Of a stretch of 64,000 nucleotides of DNA, positions 24,033-34,600 are shown one piece after another. Each line of letters starts with the position of its first letter. Position 1 is the stretch's first letter. Location of the stretch: positions 2,159,501 to 2,223,500 of the forward strand of contig JAJTWR010000314.1 in assembly GCA_021613335.1 (NCBI GenBank), given 5' to 3'. A program made the position numbers and the translations under genes. The notes beneath the pieces were generated by a model. It saw nothing but the letters and a program-made list of their open reading frames with translations, ran no database searches and had not been told where the DNA came from. This DNA comes from Whitmania pigra (lineage: Eukaryota > Annelida > Clitellata > Hirudinida > Haemopidae).

Positions 24033-25939
24033 ATGAAGCTATGCTATTTGTATTTTGCTGCATTGCTACAAAGTAAGTTTTTATATTACCAAAATACATT
24101 TAATACGGTAATTTATCATTTGATTCCTTTTACATTGGTTTTTTTTAATTGGCAAATTAAATGTAAAAAATATTGTTAAATAATAGAACGAAATATAAAA
24201 CCTTTGAACTTTTGAATGTAGCTGCTCAAAATACAGAACAAGCAAATGAAACAGTAACGAACATTGTCAAAGCAGGCAGTGATGTTATTATTAAATGTCA
24301 TTCCTGCAATGTTGATTATCTGATAGTGACATACAAATCTCCAAATGGAGGCTATAAAATTATCAAAGCCAGAGGAGAAACTTCGTCTAGAAACAGAATC
24401 CATGACAGGATTAATTTATTGTACGACCTTGTAATAGATGAATGCTCTTACCATTTGTTTCTTGCTGAAGTCCAGTTTGATGCTGCTGGAGTATTTAGTT
24501 GTTGGGAAGGTTCATTTAAAACGAAGACAACAAATCTCATAGTATTAAGTGAGTAAATCTGTTTTGTTGCAAATGTAAATATGTTTAAAAGCGAATTTTT
24601 AACTTCAAATTCGCAATTTAACAAAAATTTTTCGATACCAATAGGCAGTGACAACAATTGTTTTGCAATACCAGAGTCTTCAGACAATGAAAATATATTT
24701 CTCAGACACAATGATTCGATCACTATTCTGTGCACTTTCCAATATTCAGCAGATGAATCATGTATTGTTACTCCTATTTGGACAGACCTCACAGGATATA
24801 GAAATTTCACGATACCCGGTGATGATTTTGAGGTTAACATGGATGAGAAACATGCATGGATCTCTTTTAGATGCGGTGCTGACGTAAAAAACGGGACTCG
24901 TTTTGATTTAAGTTTTGTTTTCGATTGTTCATCTTTTTCAAACTACAATCAGGGCCAGCAAGGAATGCACTACTTCGGTATGGTGCCATTCATCCTCATT
25001 ATGGAACATAAAACAGGTACATAGACCTTATAATTACAATTGAACTCTGAATAATATTCAAATTTTGAGTTATTTGCAAACTATAACTTGAATCATTAAC
25101 TATTGGTTCAGTATTTAAACCTACGTATAGCTTCCTCTTTCATCAAGAAATCACTTTTGGGTTTAATTATTAAAACACTTTTGAAATTGTTATTTTTTGT
25201 AAGATTATTATTTAAAATTATTAATTGCTTGAACTAAGGCAAAATATTTCTAGATCTTTATTAAAGTGCTGACGTTCTACGGAAATTTAGTAATCAATGC
25301 AATTAGAAAACTAGAAATACAATATCGGATTAATTACTACAATCGCAATATTTAATTACGGTTCCTAATTTTATAGTTTAAGCCTTTTTATGCCAATATG
25401 AATATTAACTTTGAAATGATGCATGATTGTATTAAAAATAAAACTGTTTAATAAATTTGTATAAACAGGAAACATCAATAAAGACGAGAATAACAAGAGA
25501 GGTGCATTTGTTATTGCGCTTTTAGCAGGAACAATTACACCATTAACTGCAATTACTGCTGTCCTGTTGCTATTGGGAATAAAAACATTCTACTCTGGTA
25601 AATTATTACCATTTTATTTTTTTAATAAAGATCGAATCATCCAGCAATCAATATCTTGAAAGTGATGATTTATTTTTACTACTACTTTTTAAATTTGTTC
25701 AAAATATAATTCTGACAGCCAAATCTCAAAAACAAATTGCGGGAAATAAAAAGATTATGGCTAAAACAATTGAGTCTGAAATATCGTTATACTCTGAAAT
25801 CAAGGAAAATATAATTTCCGAAGAAATCAGAAGATTTGGCGCGTTAAATGATAACTTATACGAAGTCATCAACGATTCTTCAGAAACCAAGGCCTGTGAA
25901 AACTACATTACCATCGGATTTGTAAAGTCACTCCTCTGA
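24033..25939 (+). CDS. Receptor unit 9: complete two-Ig-domain membrane receptor with a Tyr-to-Phe change in the tail
   Basis: Exons: signal peptide 24033-24072 (MKLCYLYFAALLQ), D1 24222-24548, D2 24645-25016, TM 25469-25597, tail 25719-25939; 362 residues, all phase 1. D1: KCHSCN, the V-like strand changed to LIVTYKSPN (the usual Trp is lost), DAAGVFSCWEGS. D2: CTFQYSADESCIV and the shared WTDLTGYRNF block. The TM region (AFVIALLAGTITPLTAITAVLLLLG) diverges from the other units and lacks the CLKK..KLCF motif. Tail: YSEI, 11 residues, FGAL (Phe where other units have Tyr), 4 residues, YEVI, 11 residues, YITI. The last motif follows CEN, exactly as in unit 3. Most distinct of the intact units; probably an older branch. 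Confidence 0.82.
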
Positions 25940-26334
25940 ATATCCAGACGTTATCAGAAAATAAGGGGAATAGAACTGCAATTGATTTATTAATTTATTT
26001 TATTTTATCAATTCATACATTTTTATTTGTTATATTGCATAACTAATAACAATGCCCTGATCTTAACCAGTACATTGTCAACTTAACTTACTCTCAACTT
26101 ATTCAGGCCGACTTATTGGGAAATGTCATCAATTTATCTGATCTGAAAACACAACATTTTTTACATAATAAACGAGATGGTTTTAGATTTCGTTTTGTAG
26201 TTTTGAAACAACTGCAACTCTTTTTTTTCGAGCTTTTATTCTCCACAGCAGATCAACAACAATTCAAGTACTTCTTATTAGATTTTTGGAATGCTAATTT
26301 AATTTAGGAAGTTACATAAAAAAGATACACGGAA

Positions 26335-26390
26335 TTCCCTCTATTGTTGGGAAGGTTTGAATGAAACGAAAACAAATATCCTCGTCATAA
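26335..26390 (+). pseudogene. Relic of a D1 exon
   Basis: Encodes the last strand of D1 (YCWEGLNETKTNILVI) and runs into the family's usual donor (ATAA|GTGAGC). Nothing upstream aligns with the rest of D1, and no D2, TM or tail follows. It marks the 3' limit of the receptor cluster in this window. Confidence 0.75.
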
Positions 26391-26849
26391 GTGAGCCAAG
26401 TTTAATACGTAATCAACATTGTGGATAATTTGATAAACAAAGGATCATCTTGTCAGAAAGGGTTTAGTGAGGGTTCGAACGATATAAACTATAAAAGAAG
26501 AGTACTCAGTGTTTTGTATTCACCTTTGGTTTGGCATTGTCGATATTTTACCTGTAAATTAAAAAAGAAACTACATTTTCCATAAAAGATGACTAAATTT
26601 CTAGTTTCGTTCTTTTTGTAGCGTAACTGCAAACTACAACTAACATAGATTTATGATACAAATTTTATTTAATAAACAAGAAGTTAAATCAAATGAGAAA
26701 ACACAGATAGCAAGTCAAAACGAAGAAGATAAAGGATCAAGTCAACAAAGGCCAAAGCACAAGGCCTGAGAAGAGATCACAGAAATCAAGCGAAGAGGAA
26801 GACCACTGAGGGCGAACGGATGAGTGTAAAAAAAGGTAATGTTTTATTA
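26391..26849. other. Region after the receptor cluster, no gene seen
   Basis: AT-rich, becoming purine-rich at about 26700-26820. No exon-like segment was recognised. It leads directly into the SINE copy B. Confidence 0.5.
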
Positions 26850-28340
26850 AAGTCCGCTGCATAGCTAGATGATTAGTACGGTGCACCCACAGCGGGGCTT
26901 GAACCCCGTGCTGCCATCGCGAGAGGCGCAGCCTTAACCAGTGTTGTAAAAATTACCTCATTTCGGTAACTAGTTACAAGTAAAAGTAATAGCTCAAAAA
27001 GCTACTTAAGTATAAGTAAGAGTATTGTCTCAAAAATTTACTCAAGTAAAAGTTAAAAGTTACAGCGTCTAAAAGTTACTTTTAAGTAAAAATTACAAGT
27101 AACTTTGATGCCGCCATTATTGTGATCATACATCATTCCGTATTATTTAAAAGGAATTGTTTCTCTTATCGTTAAAACAATTACTGGTATTAACTGCTAG
27201 TACTAACAGTCATTAAGTAATAACATTTGAACTAATGCATTCTTTTGGTGTTTTTATTATTTATTACATTACAATCACAAATTTTTGTTAATTTTTAACA
27301 TAACTAAGTCCTCGAATAGTTTGTCACTCATTATGGTCCTTCAGCTGTTCTTTGTCATACCAGCAGAGCTGAATAAACGTTCAACAGCTGCACTAGCTGG
27401 CAGAGGAGTGTTCAACTGGATAAATAAATTCTTCAGGGTATCGCTTCCAGTAATAATGTTCATGTCATCTGATCGGTCTCGAAGATACTGCATCAGAATA
27501 TCAGTTGACCTTGTGCAATTGAAGAAACTGTCTTCAATACTGTCAGCATCAGATGAACGAGAGCTCAAAGCTCGTCCATCTTTGCTGCATTAGAAGATGC
27601 TATTTTGGCTACCAGTTTCTCATCAAGCTTGACAATCGTTGGCAACAGATATCCCATATTCCTTAACTTCTGTTGGATGCATGCGTTCCACGTGCTTCTT
27701 CAAGTTAGATGAAGAACCTTCATATGCTGAACGTGTAGTTTTTGTTTCTGTTGGCAGAGTAGGCATGCATACTTCTATGATTTTCCTTTGATTGAAATCT
27801 GAACATTTTGTTCAAATACGGCCACGGACTATCTTCACCCTTGTTCCTCTTATCTTCGCTAACGACACTAAAAATGGCTTTAAATGAATCCATACTACGA
27901 TATATTAAATCTTATATTATTATATGTATATAATATTATATATTAAAAAAGCTTCGGTATGACTAATCCAGAATTTCCGATTTAAAACAAAAACGACCGG
28001 CGATAACCACAATAACAAAAGAGCGATGATCGGGAAGGGGAAGGTTCTCGAACGAACCAAAGAATAACAATCTAGAATTTAAATTTTTTTTAAAATAAAT
28101 TAAACTAATTTAAAATGTTATTTATGTTACTTTGTAACGTCTTGCACCAAAAAGGTAACGAATTAAAAGTATGACCAAAAATAGTAATTTGTTACAAGTA
28201 AGAGTACAAAATTTTTTTTGTAATTGTTACAAGTAAAAATTACCAAAAAATGTAATTAATTACAGTAACGAATTACATGTAATTCGGTACTGCACAACAC
28301 TGCCCTTAACCGTTAGGCCATGCGGGCGCACGGATGGGTG
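26850..28340 (-). repeat. SINE copy B, split by the hAT element
   Basis: Left part 26850-26938 and right part 28303-28340 together match copy A at 6789-6900 (tail block GCTGCATAGCTAGATGATTA, B-box-like CTTGAACCCC, A-box-like GTTAGGCCATGCG on the + strand). The hAT insertion lies inside the A-box region, so the SINE was already present when the hAT element landed. Confidence 0.75.
26939..28302 (-). mobile_element. hAT-superfamily DNA transposon, degenerate, 1364 bp
   Basis: Terminal inverted repeats CAGTGTTGT (26939) and ACAACACTG (ending 28302). Flanking 8-bp duplications GCCTTAAC (26931-26938) and CCCTTAAC (28303-28310) match at 7 of 8 positions. The subterminal regions are full of TTACAAGTAA-like motifs, as in many hAT elements. 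On the - strand, 27341-27568 encodes the hallmark hAT C-terminal dimerisation motif (LNTPLPASAAVERLFSSAG). Further - strand coding relics lie upstream of that block (to about 27850) but are too short to make a working transposase. It is a non-autonomous or dead copy. Confidence 0.9.
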
Positions 28341-28954
28341 TCTTCTCCTGGCTCCTTAAATAGACTTTCGCCAGGCTTTGAAACAAAGGAGTCCACTGCT
28401 ATTCGCTGAGTCACTGTTGCTGTCCTGCACGATTGTGGCCTGGCGCAGTTGTGGGCCGAAGTTCTGTGCCCGACGTTCCTAGTGTTGTGCGCCTGGAGCT
28501 TGTGTGTGATGATGCAAGTAGGACGAAGTTCAGTGTGTCCAACATTGTTAAGCGATGAAGGAAGAGAAGCTGCGATCAAAGTCGAAGATGGGATTAAAAT
28601 TACTAAATTTATTTCGACAGACAAAAGGATGAAACAAGATGGTCATGAAAGCAATTGGTGATAATAATAATGAGTTCGAATGTGATTTTACAGTTAGCAC
28701 GGAAACCACGAGGACACCCCATTATTTCGTGATAACTCGCTCCAGGAAGATTTGATTGTGGAGAAATTTTAATATGTTATGTATTTATATTTTTGCGAAT
28801 GTCTTAAATTTTTGTCAACAAATTTTTGTTCATGCATTAATTTAAAAATTCAAAAAACGTGATTTCGGGGCGTCAAATAACCATGAAAGAACACTTTCAA
28901 AAATCATCGAAACATGACCAAAAAACCTCGTCAAAACATGAAAAAAATTTATTA

Positions 28955-29760
28955 CTAAGAAGTAATGTTTCCTTTATTTTCAATAACTGCAAAACATCTG
29001 TTATGCATTGCTTTTATTACAGTTTTTACGTATTTTCTGTCCGGCTCTTTCCAGGCACTCTTAATAGCATTTTCCAGGTCAGATTTGGAATGGAACTGCC
29101 TTCCATAGTTGTAAACCAACAACATTTCCAGACTTTTTCTATAGGATTTAAATCTGGGAAACAAGCTGGCCAATTCATAAATTTCAAATTTCTGCTCTGG
29201 AAAAATGTCTTTGACAACTTGGAAGTGGATCGAGGCATTATCTTACTGGAAAATAAAATTTGTTCCACAATAAGCTTCCCCAAAAGACAGGAGATGGTCT
29301 TCTAAAACTTTGATGTAATCCATCAAAAACTGTCTCCTATCTAGAAAGTTAATCCTTCATTTGAAATTCCTTCCCAAATCATCACCGATCCTGCTCCATG
29401 ATTCCGACTAAAAAATGTTTCTTTTTCTAATCTGAGGTCATGCCAGTAGAACTGATGACCAGGTTTTTGCAGGTTTTTTGCAGAGCATGGTTTTGGTCAA
29501 TTCCACTCTGGCCAAGCTGTGATGGTTTTTAAAAGCTAGAATCTTTAATCTTTTTTATATGATAAAATATCACCAGATTTGAAATAACTGAACAATGTTC
29601 TTTTACAAATTCTTAAATCAAGTTCTTTTCTAATTTGAATTGCTGAAAATTTACCTGAAGAAGCCTCTCTTACAAGGAGTCTGCTGACGAATCGTCAGTT
29701 TCTTGGGTTTTCCATGATCATTTTATGCCCCACATTTTTCCTGAGCTTTTAAGTAGATTC
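28955..29760 (-). pseudogene. Tc1/mariner transposase relic, frameshifted
   Basis: On the - strand, several frames in order give Tc1-type landmarks: an N-terminal helix-turn-helix-like block near 29600-29700 (REASSGKFSAIQIRKEL), the catalytic-core block HGAGSVMIWEGISNEG near 29350-29400, WPACFPDLNPIEKVW near 29130-29180, and the C-terminal NRCFAVIENKGNIT near 28960. In the family the D-L-N-P-I-E block carries the third acidic residue of the DD(E/D) triad. The blocks lie in different frames with stops between them, so the gene is dead. Terminal repeats were not identified, so the element's ends are approximate. Confidence 0.85.
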
Positions 29761-29996
29761 AGAGTCTGGAGTCCGAGATGCCACCTGTCTATCTAGGTCG
29801 TCGCCAATCTTTCCCGGTTGTCACTCAGTCTGCTCCCGAGCGCCAAATAGCCAGTGCCGTGATGTAGTTTCTTGTTAATTCGCCTTGGAGCTCCGACAGG
29901 GATCATTAGAAGAGTCTCCTCCGTCTTCAAACGTTTCGGCTCTTTGAGTCTCCTTACGTTGTCGGGGAAGAGGCGGGCCGCATCCAGTGATCAGCG

Positions 29997-30566
29997 GTAA
30001 AACCGTTCGAGACGGACGCACACATTTTAATGAGATGCTAAGAAAAAATAAAGGTCCACCCCTAAACAAATTAAACTCCGCCTAAAATGAGTAAAAGTGA
30101 ATCTTTTATCCGCAATATATATTAAGTCATTTACATAAAAGTCTCTAATAAAGTTTTACTATAATTTTGGAAATACTTGACGTCTGACATTAGCAATCGA
30201 GTGTTTAAAGTTTACGCTTTGCCTAACCCTAACCCTACCCTAATCCCTAACCCTACCCTATCCCCTAATCCTAACCCTACCCTAACCCCTAACCCTACCC
30301 TATCCCCTAATCCTAACCCTACCATATTCCCTAACCCTACCCTATCCCCTAATCCTAACAATAACCCTACCCTAACACTTGAGCGGATCTATTCGGAGCC
30401 TAAATATGCGGACCGATTTTCCCTAAAAAGAGATATACCTAAAAATATTACGGATCAAAGATTTACTTTTACTCATTTTAGGCGGAGCTTAATTTGTTTT
30501 GGGTGGAGCTTCATTAAAGTAGAGCATCTCATTAAAATGTGTGCGTCCGTCTCGAACGGTTTTACC
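29997..30566. repeat. Inverted repeat (arms about 115 bp) enclosing a telomere-like array
   Basis: Left arm 29997-30111 and right arm 30452-30566 are reverse complements with a few mismatches and small indels; both contain CATTTTAATGAGATGC or its complement and the perfect block GTAAAACCGTTCGAGACGGA (as reverse complement on one side). The spacer (30112-30451) holds the CCCTAA-type array. This could be a foldback element or a captured chromosome-end fragment. Confidence 0.85.
30218..30378. repeat. Degenerate telomere-like (CCCTAA)n array with 42-bp higher-order period
   Basis: Hexamers CCCTAA, CCCTAC, CCTATC, TCCTAA and CCTAAC follow one another. They form a higher-order unit of seven hexamers (42 bp), starting CCCTAACCCTACCCTATCCC, repeated about three times. 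The open frame across it (PNPTLSPNPN) comes from the repeat. Confidence 0.9.
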
Positions 30567-30855
30567 AGCCGGATGTCCCTGCCGGTTTTTGTCTTTCTGG
30601 ACCCAACATTTACCGCCGGCTATGAAAAGCATAGCCTTGTTATGCCGGTCACTTCTGCCTGGACTGGAGCGACTGCGACAGCTCTCAATGTCTTCTTCGT
30701 AGCGCATGCTACTTGCTTTTTACCTGGAAACTTCAACTATGCGAGGCTCTCATTGGCCTTGTTATGTCGATTGCCTCCACCTCATTTGATTACACGAATG
30801 CTCAGTGGCTTTTTCAAACCGTATACTTAAATGCAAACTGGGCACTTGTATAAGG

Positions 30856-31115
30856 CTAGCAGGGTGTTTACAAATCGCTAGCAGGGTGTTTATGTTTAAA
30901 CCGAAGCACTGCTTGTTGCGGGGTGTAAAAGTGAAACTATAGAGTTATTTTATAAAGTGCAACAATAGAATAAGTTGTCGCCATGTTATATAAATTGCCA
31001 AATGTATGCATTTATTTTGAAATTTTTAAAATTAGACTTATTCAAATAAAATTATTGCAAATTTGAATAAGAATAGCAGGCTGCTTACAAATCGCTAGCA
31101 GGGTGTTTATGTTTA
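30856..31115. repeat. Pair of about 45-bp direct repeats
   Basis: The motif ending ACAAATCGCTAGCAGGGTGT followed by TTATGTTTAA occurs at about 30870-30900 and again at about 31080-31118, some 210 bp apart. A further partial GCTAGCAGGGTGTTTA lies at 30857. No coding potential. Confidence 0.8.
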
Positions 31116-31119
31116 ATTA

Positions 31120-31676
31120 ATCGCAATAATTTTCGCAATCTCATTCACCCAAGCTATTTACAAAATCAGCCACTATCCTAGTCCTTCAATAGGAGCATAC
31201 GAAATTGCCAGCAACTGGCAAGAGATACAATCAACTAAGATTGGGGTTTTTCTGGATTTGAAGGCCCTCACCTCAATTTCAATATCCGCAAATCATTTCA
31301 TCGTTCGGCCTGGACCCATAATATAATAATATACTAATATATAATAATAATATGTTACCATTCATTATTGAGTAAAGACTTCATCTCACAACATCCCATG
31401 AGAGCTGTGTAACCGATTCTGTCGCATAACGGCAGCGATAACTACATTCAAAAACATAAATGTGAAGTTCAAGCATTAAATTTTATTAATAAATATGCCA
31501 GTAAACTGTAAAAACGCCTATTTTCACAAACAAAACCTGATTTCTTTTAAACATTTTTATTCTGGTATTTAACGAAATTTACAAAAACATGTTAATTATG
31601 ATCATATTATGCATTTTGCCCATAGAATCGCTGAAAAGGTGATTTTAATAAAACTCAAAAGACAATCAATGATTGT
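31120..31676. other. Spacer 3' of IFT122, no gene seen
   Basis: No exon-like segment recognised. It leads into the IFT122 stop codon at 31677-31679 (- strand). Confidence 0.5.
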
Positions 31677-34600
31677 TCACTCCTCCAATGAACTCCTACA
31701 GAAGGGACATCTCTTCAACTGCATACTCAATTCTTCATAGTCATCTTTGAGAAACATCTGACGTTTCAAAATATTTAGAAAATGATTATCATTAAATATT
31801 AATTAAATATAAAGATATTCAATTTGTAAGTTATTCCCAACGGCAACGTATTTTGATAAAATTATTTTTTTTCTCGTTTTTTTCCATAATTATTAGAAGC
31901 TTTAGCCCTCTGCTGCACAAGAAATAATGAAATATGACTAAAATCATACAACATATCATTATTACGTTATTGGAATGTAATTACATACAATAATATAATA
32001 CATCTAAATTTAAGCTAACCCTGTTACAAAATGAACATTTAATAATAGGAACATCCTGCATGGCTATCTTGTAATAGCGATTCTTAAGCGGTGGGTTCCA
32101 CTGGCAGACGATGACATCAGTCAGAGACAAATTCCTCAGTGTTACCCTATCCACTTTGATCAGCCCACCGTCCTCATTCCCTTGAGAATTGCCTTCCTTT
32201 GAAAAAATAATTGGATATTTTAAAAATACTTCTAACATAATTTAAGTCTTCTTAAATTCAAAATTTGAATATTGGCAATAATAGGCATTAAACTTTATTT
32301 ACCTATATGTTCAAATTAAAATTACGTTTTTAGAATCGATTTATGATAATATTAAATTTAATTTTTGTTAAACCTTTAAGATAACTCACCTCAAAACTTT
32401 TAACTTTTGATGTAAATGGATCATCGTGAATATCACCATTATGCAGAACAAACTTGCCTTAAAAATATTTCACTATTCACTCTCATATTTATTACCTATT
32501 TATAATAAGAACTTCACAATCATGCCTCCAAAACAAAGAATTAAAAGAAAAAAGTATCCACTCACCCAGATTTGAGTTGTGGTTCGAATTAACTCCATGA
32601 GGTGGTTCCAACTCCAGCAACGACTGAGCCTCTCCATCGGAAATGTCATCTTCCAGCATAAATTCTATCAGTGGAAGTGTCTCTGTGTGCAGAAGTTAGT
32701 CAATTAAAAATAATATTTGCTTATTAATATATAACAAAGCATGATAATTATTATTTTAGTTAATGATAATATTATTATTCATTACAAGACAAAAAAATTA
32801 ACATGAAAACCTTGCTACAATTATTTGTATCTAAATATTGTTGTGACTCACCAAAATAAATGAAGGAAAAGATGAATGGCTGCTTGCAATTGATGCACTT
32901 GTTTCCATTGTGATTGAGAAGTGGATTGGTTGAAGAGCAGTAGTAACACATTAGGGAAAGTTCCTATTGGACAATCAATCAGGTATGTAACTTTGCCACA
33001 ATTAACCATTAAGCAATCAACCAATCATGATTGCATTACAAATTAATCCCTCCTACTTCTGAATCACTAAAGGGTTTTGACTTGATCTTCAGGGCACCAA
33101 CATCAATGACATCCTGGAATCTCGGAGGCACTACGAGCCCCCTAAACTTCTCGTAAGCATGTCGAGCCAATTTATAAGCCCCAAGAGATTGGCTCTGCTT
33201 GACCAAAGTATACAGAGTATATCTGACGACGTTGAAGTAAAGGAAAAATACAAATGGAAAACAATTGCCTCAAATAGCAGCAATTTGAATTCCCTTTGAA
33301 AACAACAGAAATATTAAGATTGTTAAACCGTACAATTGGTTCATTAGAACTGACAAGGATACACCTGTGACACCCCAAGTGGTACCTCAGTCATGAGGCA
33401 GTGAACCAAGTATCTGGAAATATTGAAGAGAGACTCAGGAAGATAGGAGGTAAAAGGCTCTTCCTGAAATGTTGTGGATATTGTGAAATTTTAATAATAA
33501 TAATTTATTTTAGATAAAGTGGCTCGAAATTAAGATGAATATTTCAAGTAATTAATTTAGTAAAATAGCAAGGCTTAATTGAAAATTAATAAATAAATTT
33601 AAAAAGAAGAGCTTGGGTCCTTCACAGAATCCAACTGACCATGAAGCGATGAATGATGTGGTAGGCATAGTAAACGTCTGCATGTGACTGCAGCTTGTTG
33701 AACTTCTTTATCATTTCACTTTTCTTCGATTCTTTTTCTTCTATAAATTTAAAAAAAAACAAAAAGTTGAAAATTTTATTTATTATCAGTAAATGTTCTT
33801 TACTCTAAATATTTAATTACTTTAATTTAACGATTTAACGATTAAAAAATAAAAATTATTTAAAAGTTCGAAAAATATTTCACCTTTATGCCAATATATA
33901 AAATCAATTACAAGCCATTCCTAATTTCAATTGTTCTTGTAATTTTTAAAATATAAAAGTTTCAAGGTCCATTCAACCATCATACACTCACCCGTATTGG
34001 CCGAGGCAATCACCTGCATGGACAGGCACCAGTTGTAATAGGAAGCATCCTGGAATCTCTTTTCCATGACTGCATTCCTCGTCAACTGCTCCAATACCTT
34101 CACTGCCTCCTCCATCATTCCGGCCTTTTGGAAGGCTGGAAAAATGCTTTGCCTTTTAAATAGGCTTAGACTTGAGATTCTAATAGGTTGCTGAGTGCTT
34201 TGAGACAATTTTTAATATTAAAGGAATTGTAGCTTGCATGAAATAATCTAGAATTTACTAATAATTGCATAAATGGTGTTAATTTAAATAACTAACCCTG
34301 CTGTGCCTCCTCGAACAGATCTCTCTCAGCCAACCACAGGGCATAGGGGTAATAAACCTCACTCTTGTGCTCAGGATGTTTGAGGGCAATCTCAATTGCC
34401 TGGTTAAACAGTTTCATGCAAATGTAAATGAGTAATTTAAGCACAAATCAAGTAAATAGTATTTTTTAAATTAATAAAACATTTTCTTATTAGTTTATTA
34501 TCATTAATCTCTAGAAATCTGATTACTGGATTCTAATTAAATCTGAATACTTGTAAACATCTGCTACACAAATTGTTTTAATCACAAATCATGGATACAC

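Noticed and set aside
14195..24840. Antisense frames sharing a KSSPGIVKFLYPVRSVQ-like sequence at 14195, 20918 and 24448
   Set aside because: They are the reverse strand of the conserved D2 exons, so they recur wherever D2 does.
30177..30830. 217-codon frame with PNPTLSPNPN repeats
   Set aside because: Generated by the telomere-like hexamer array and inverted repeat; no splice or promoter context.
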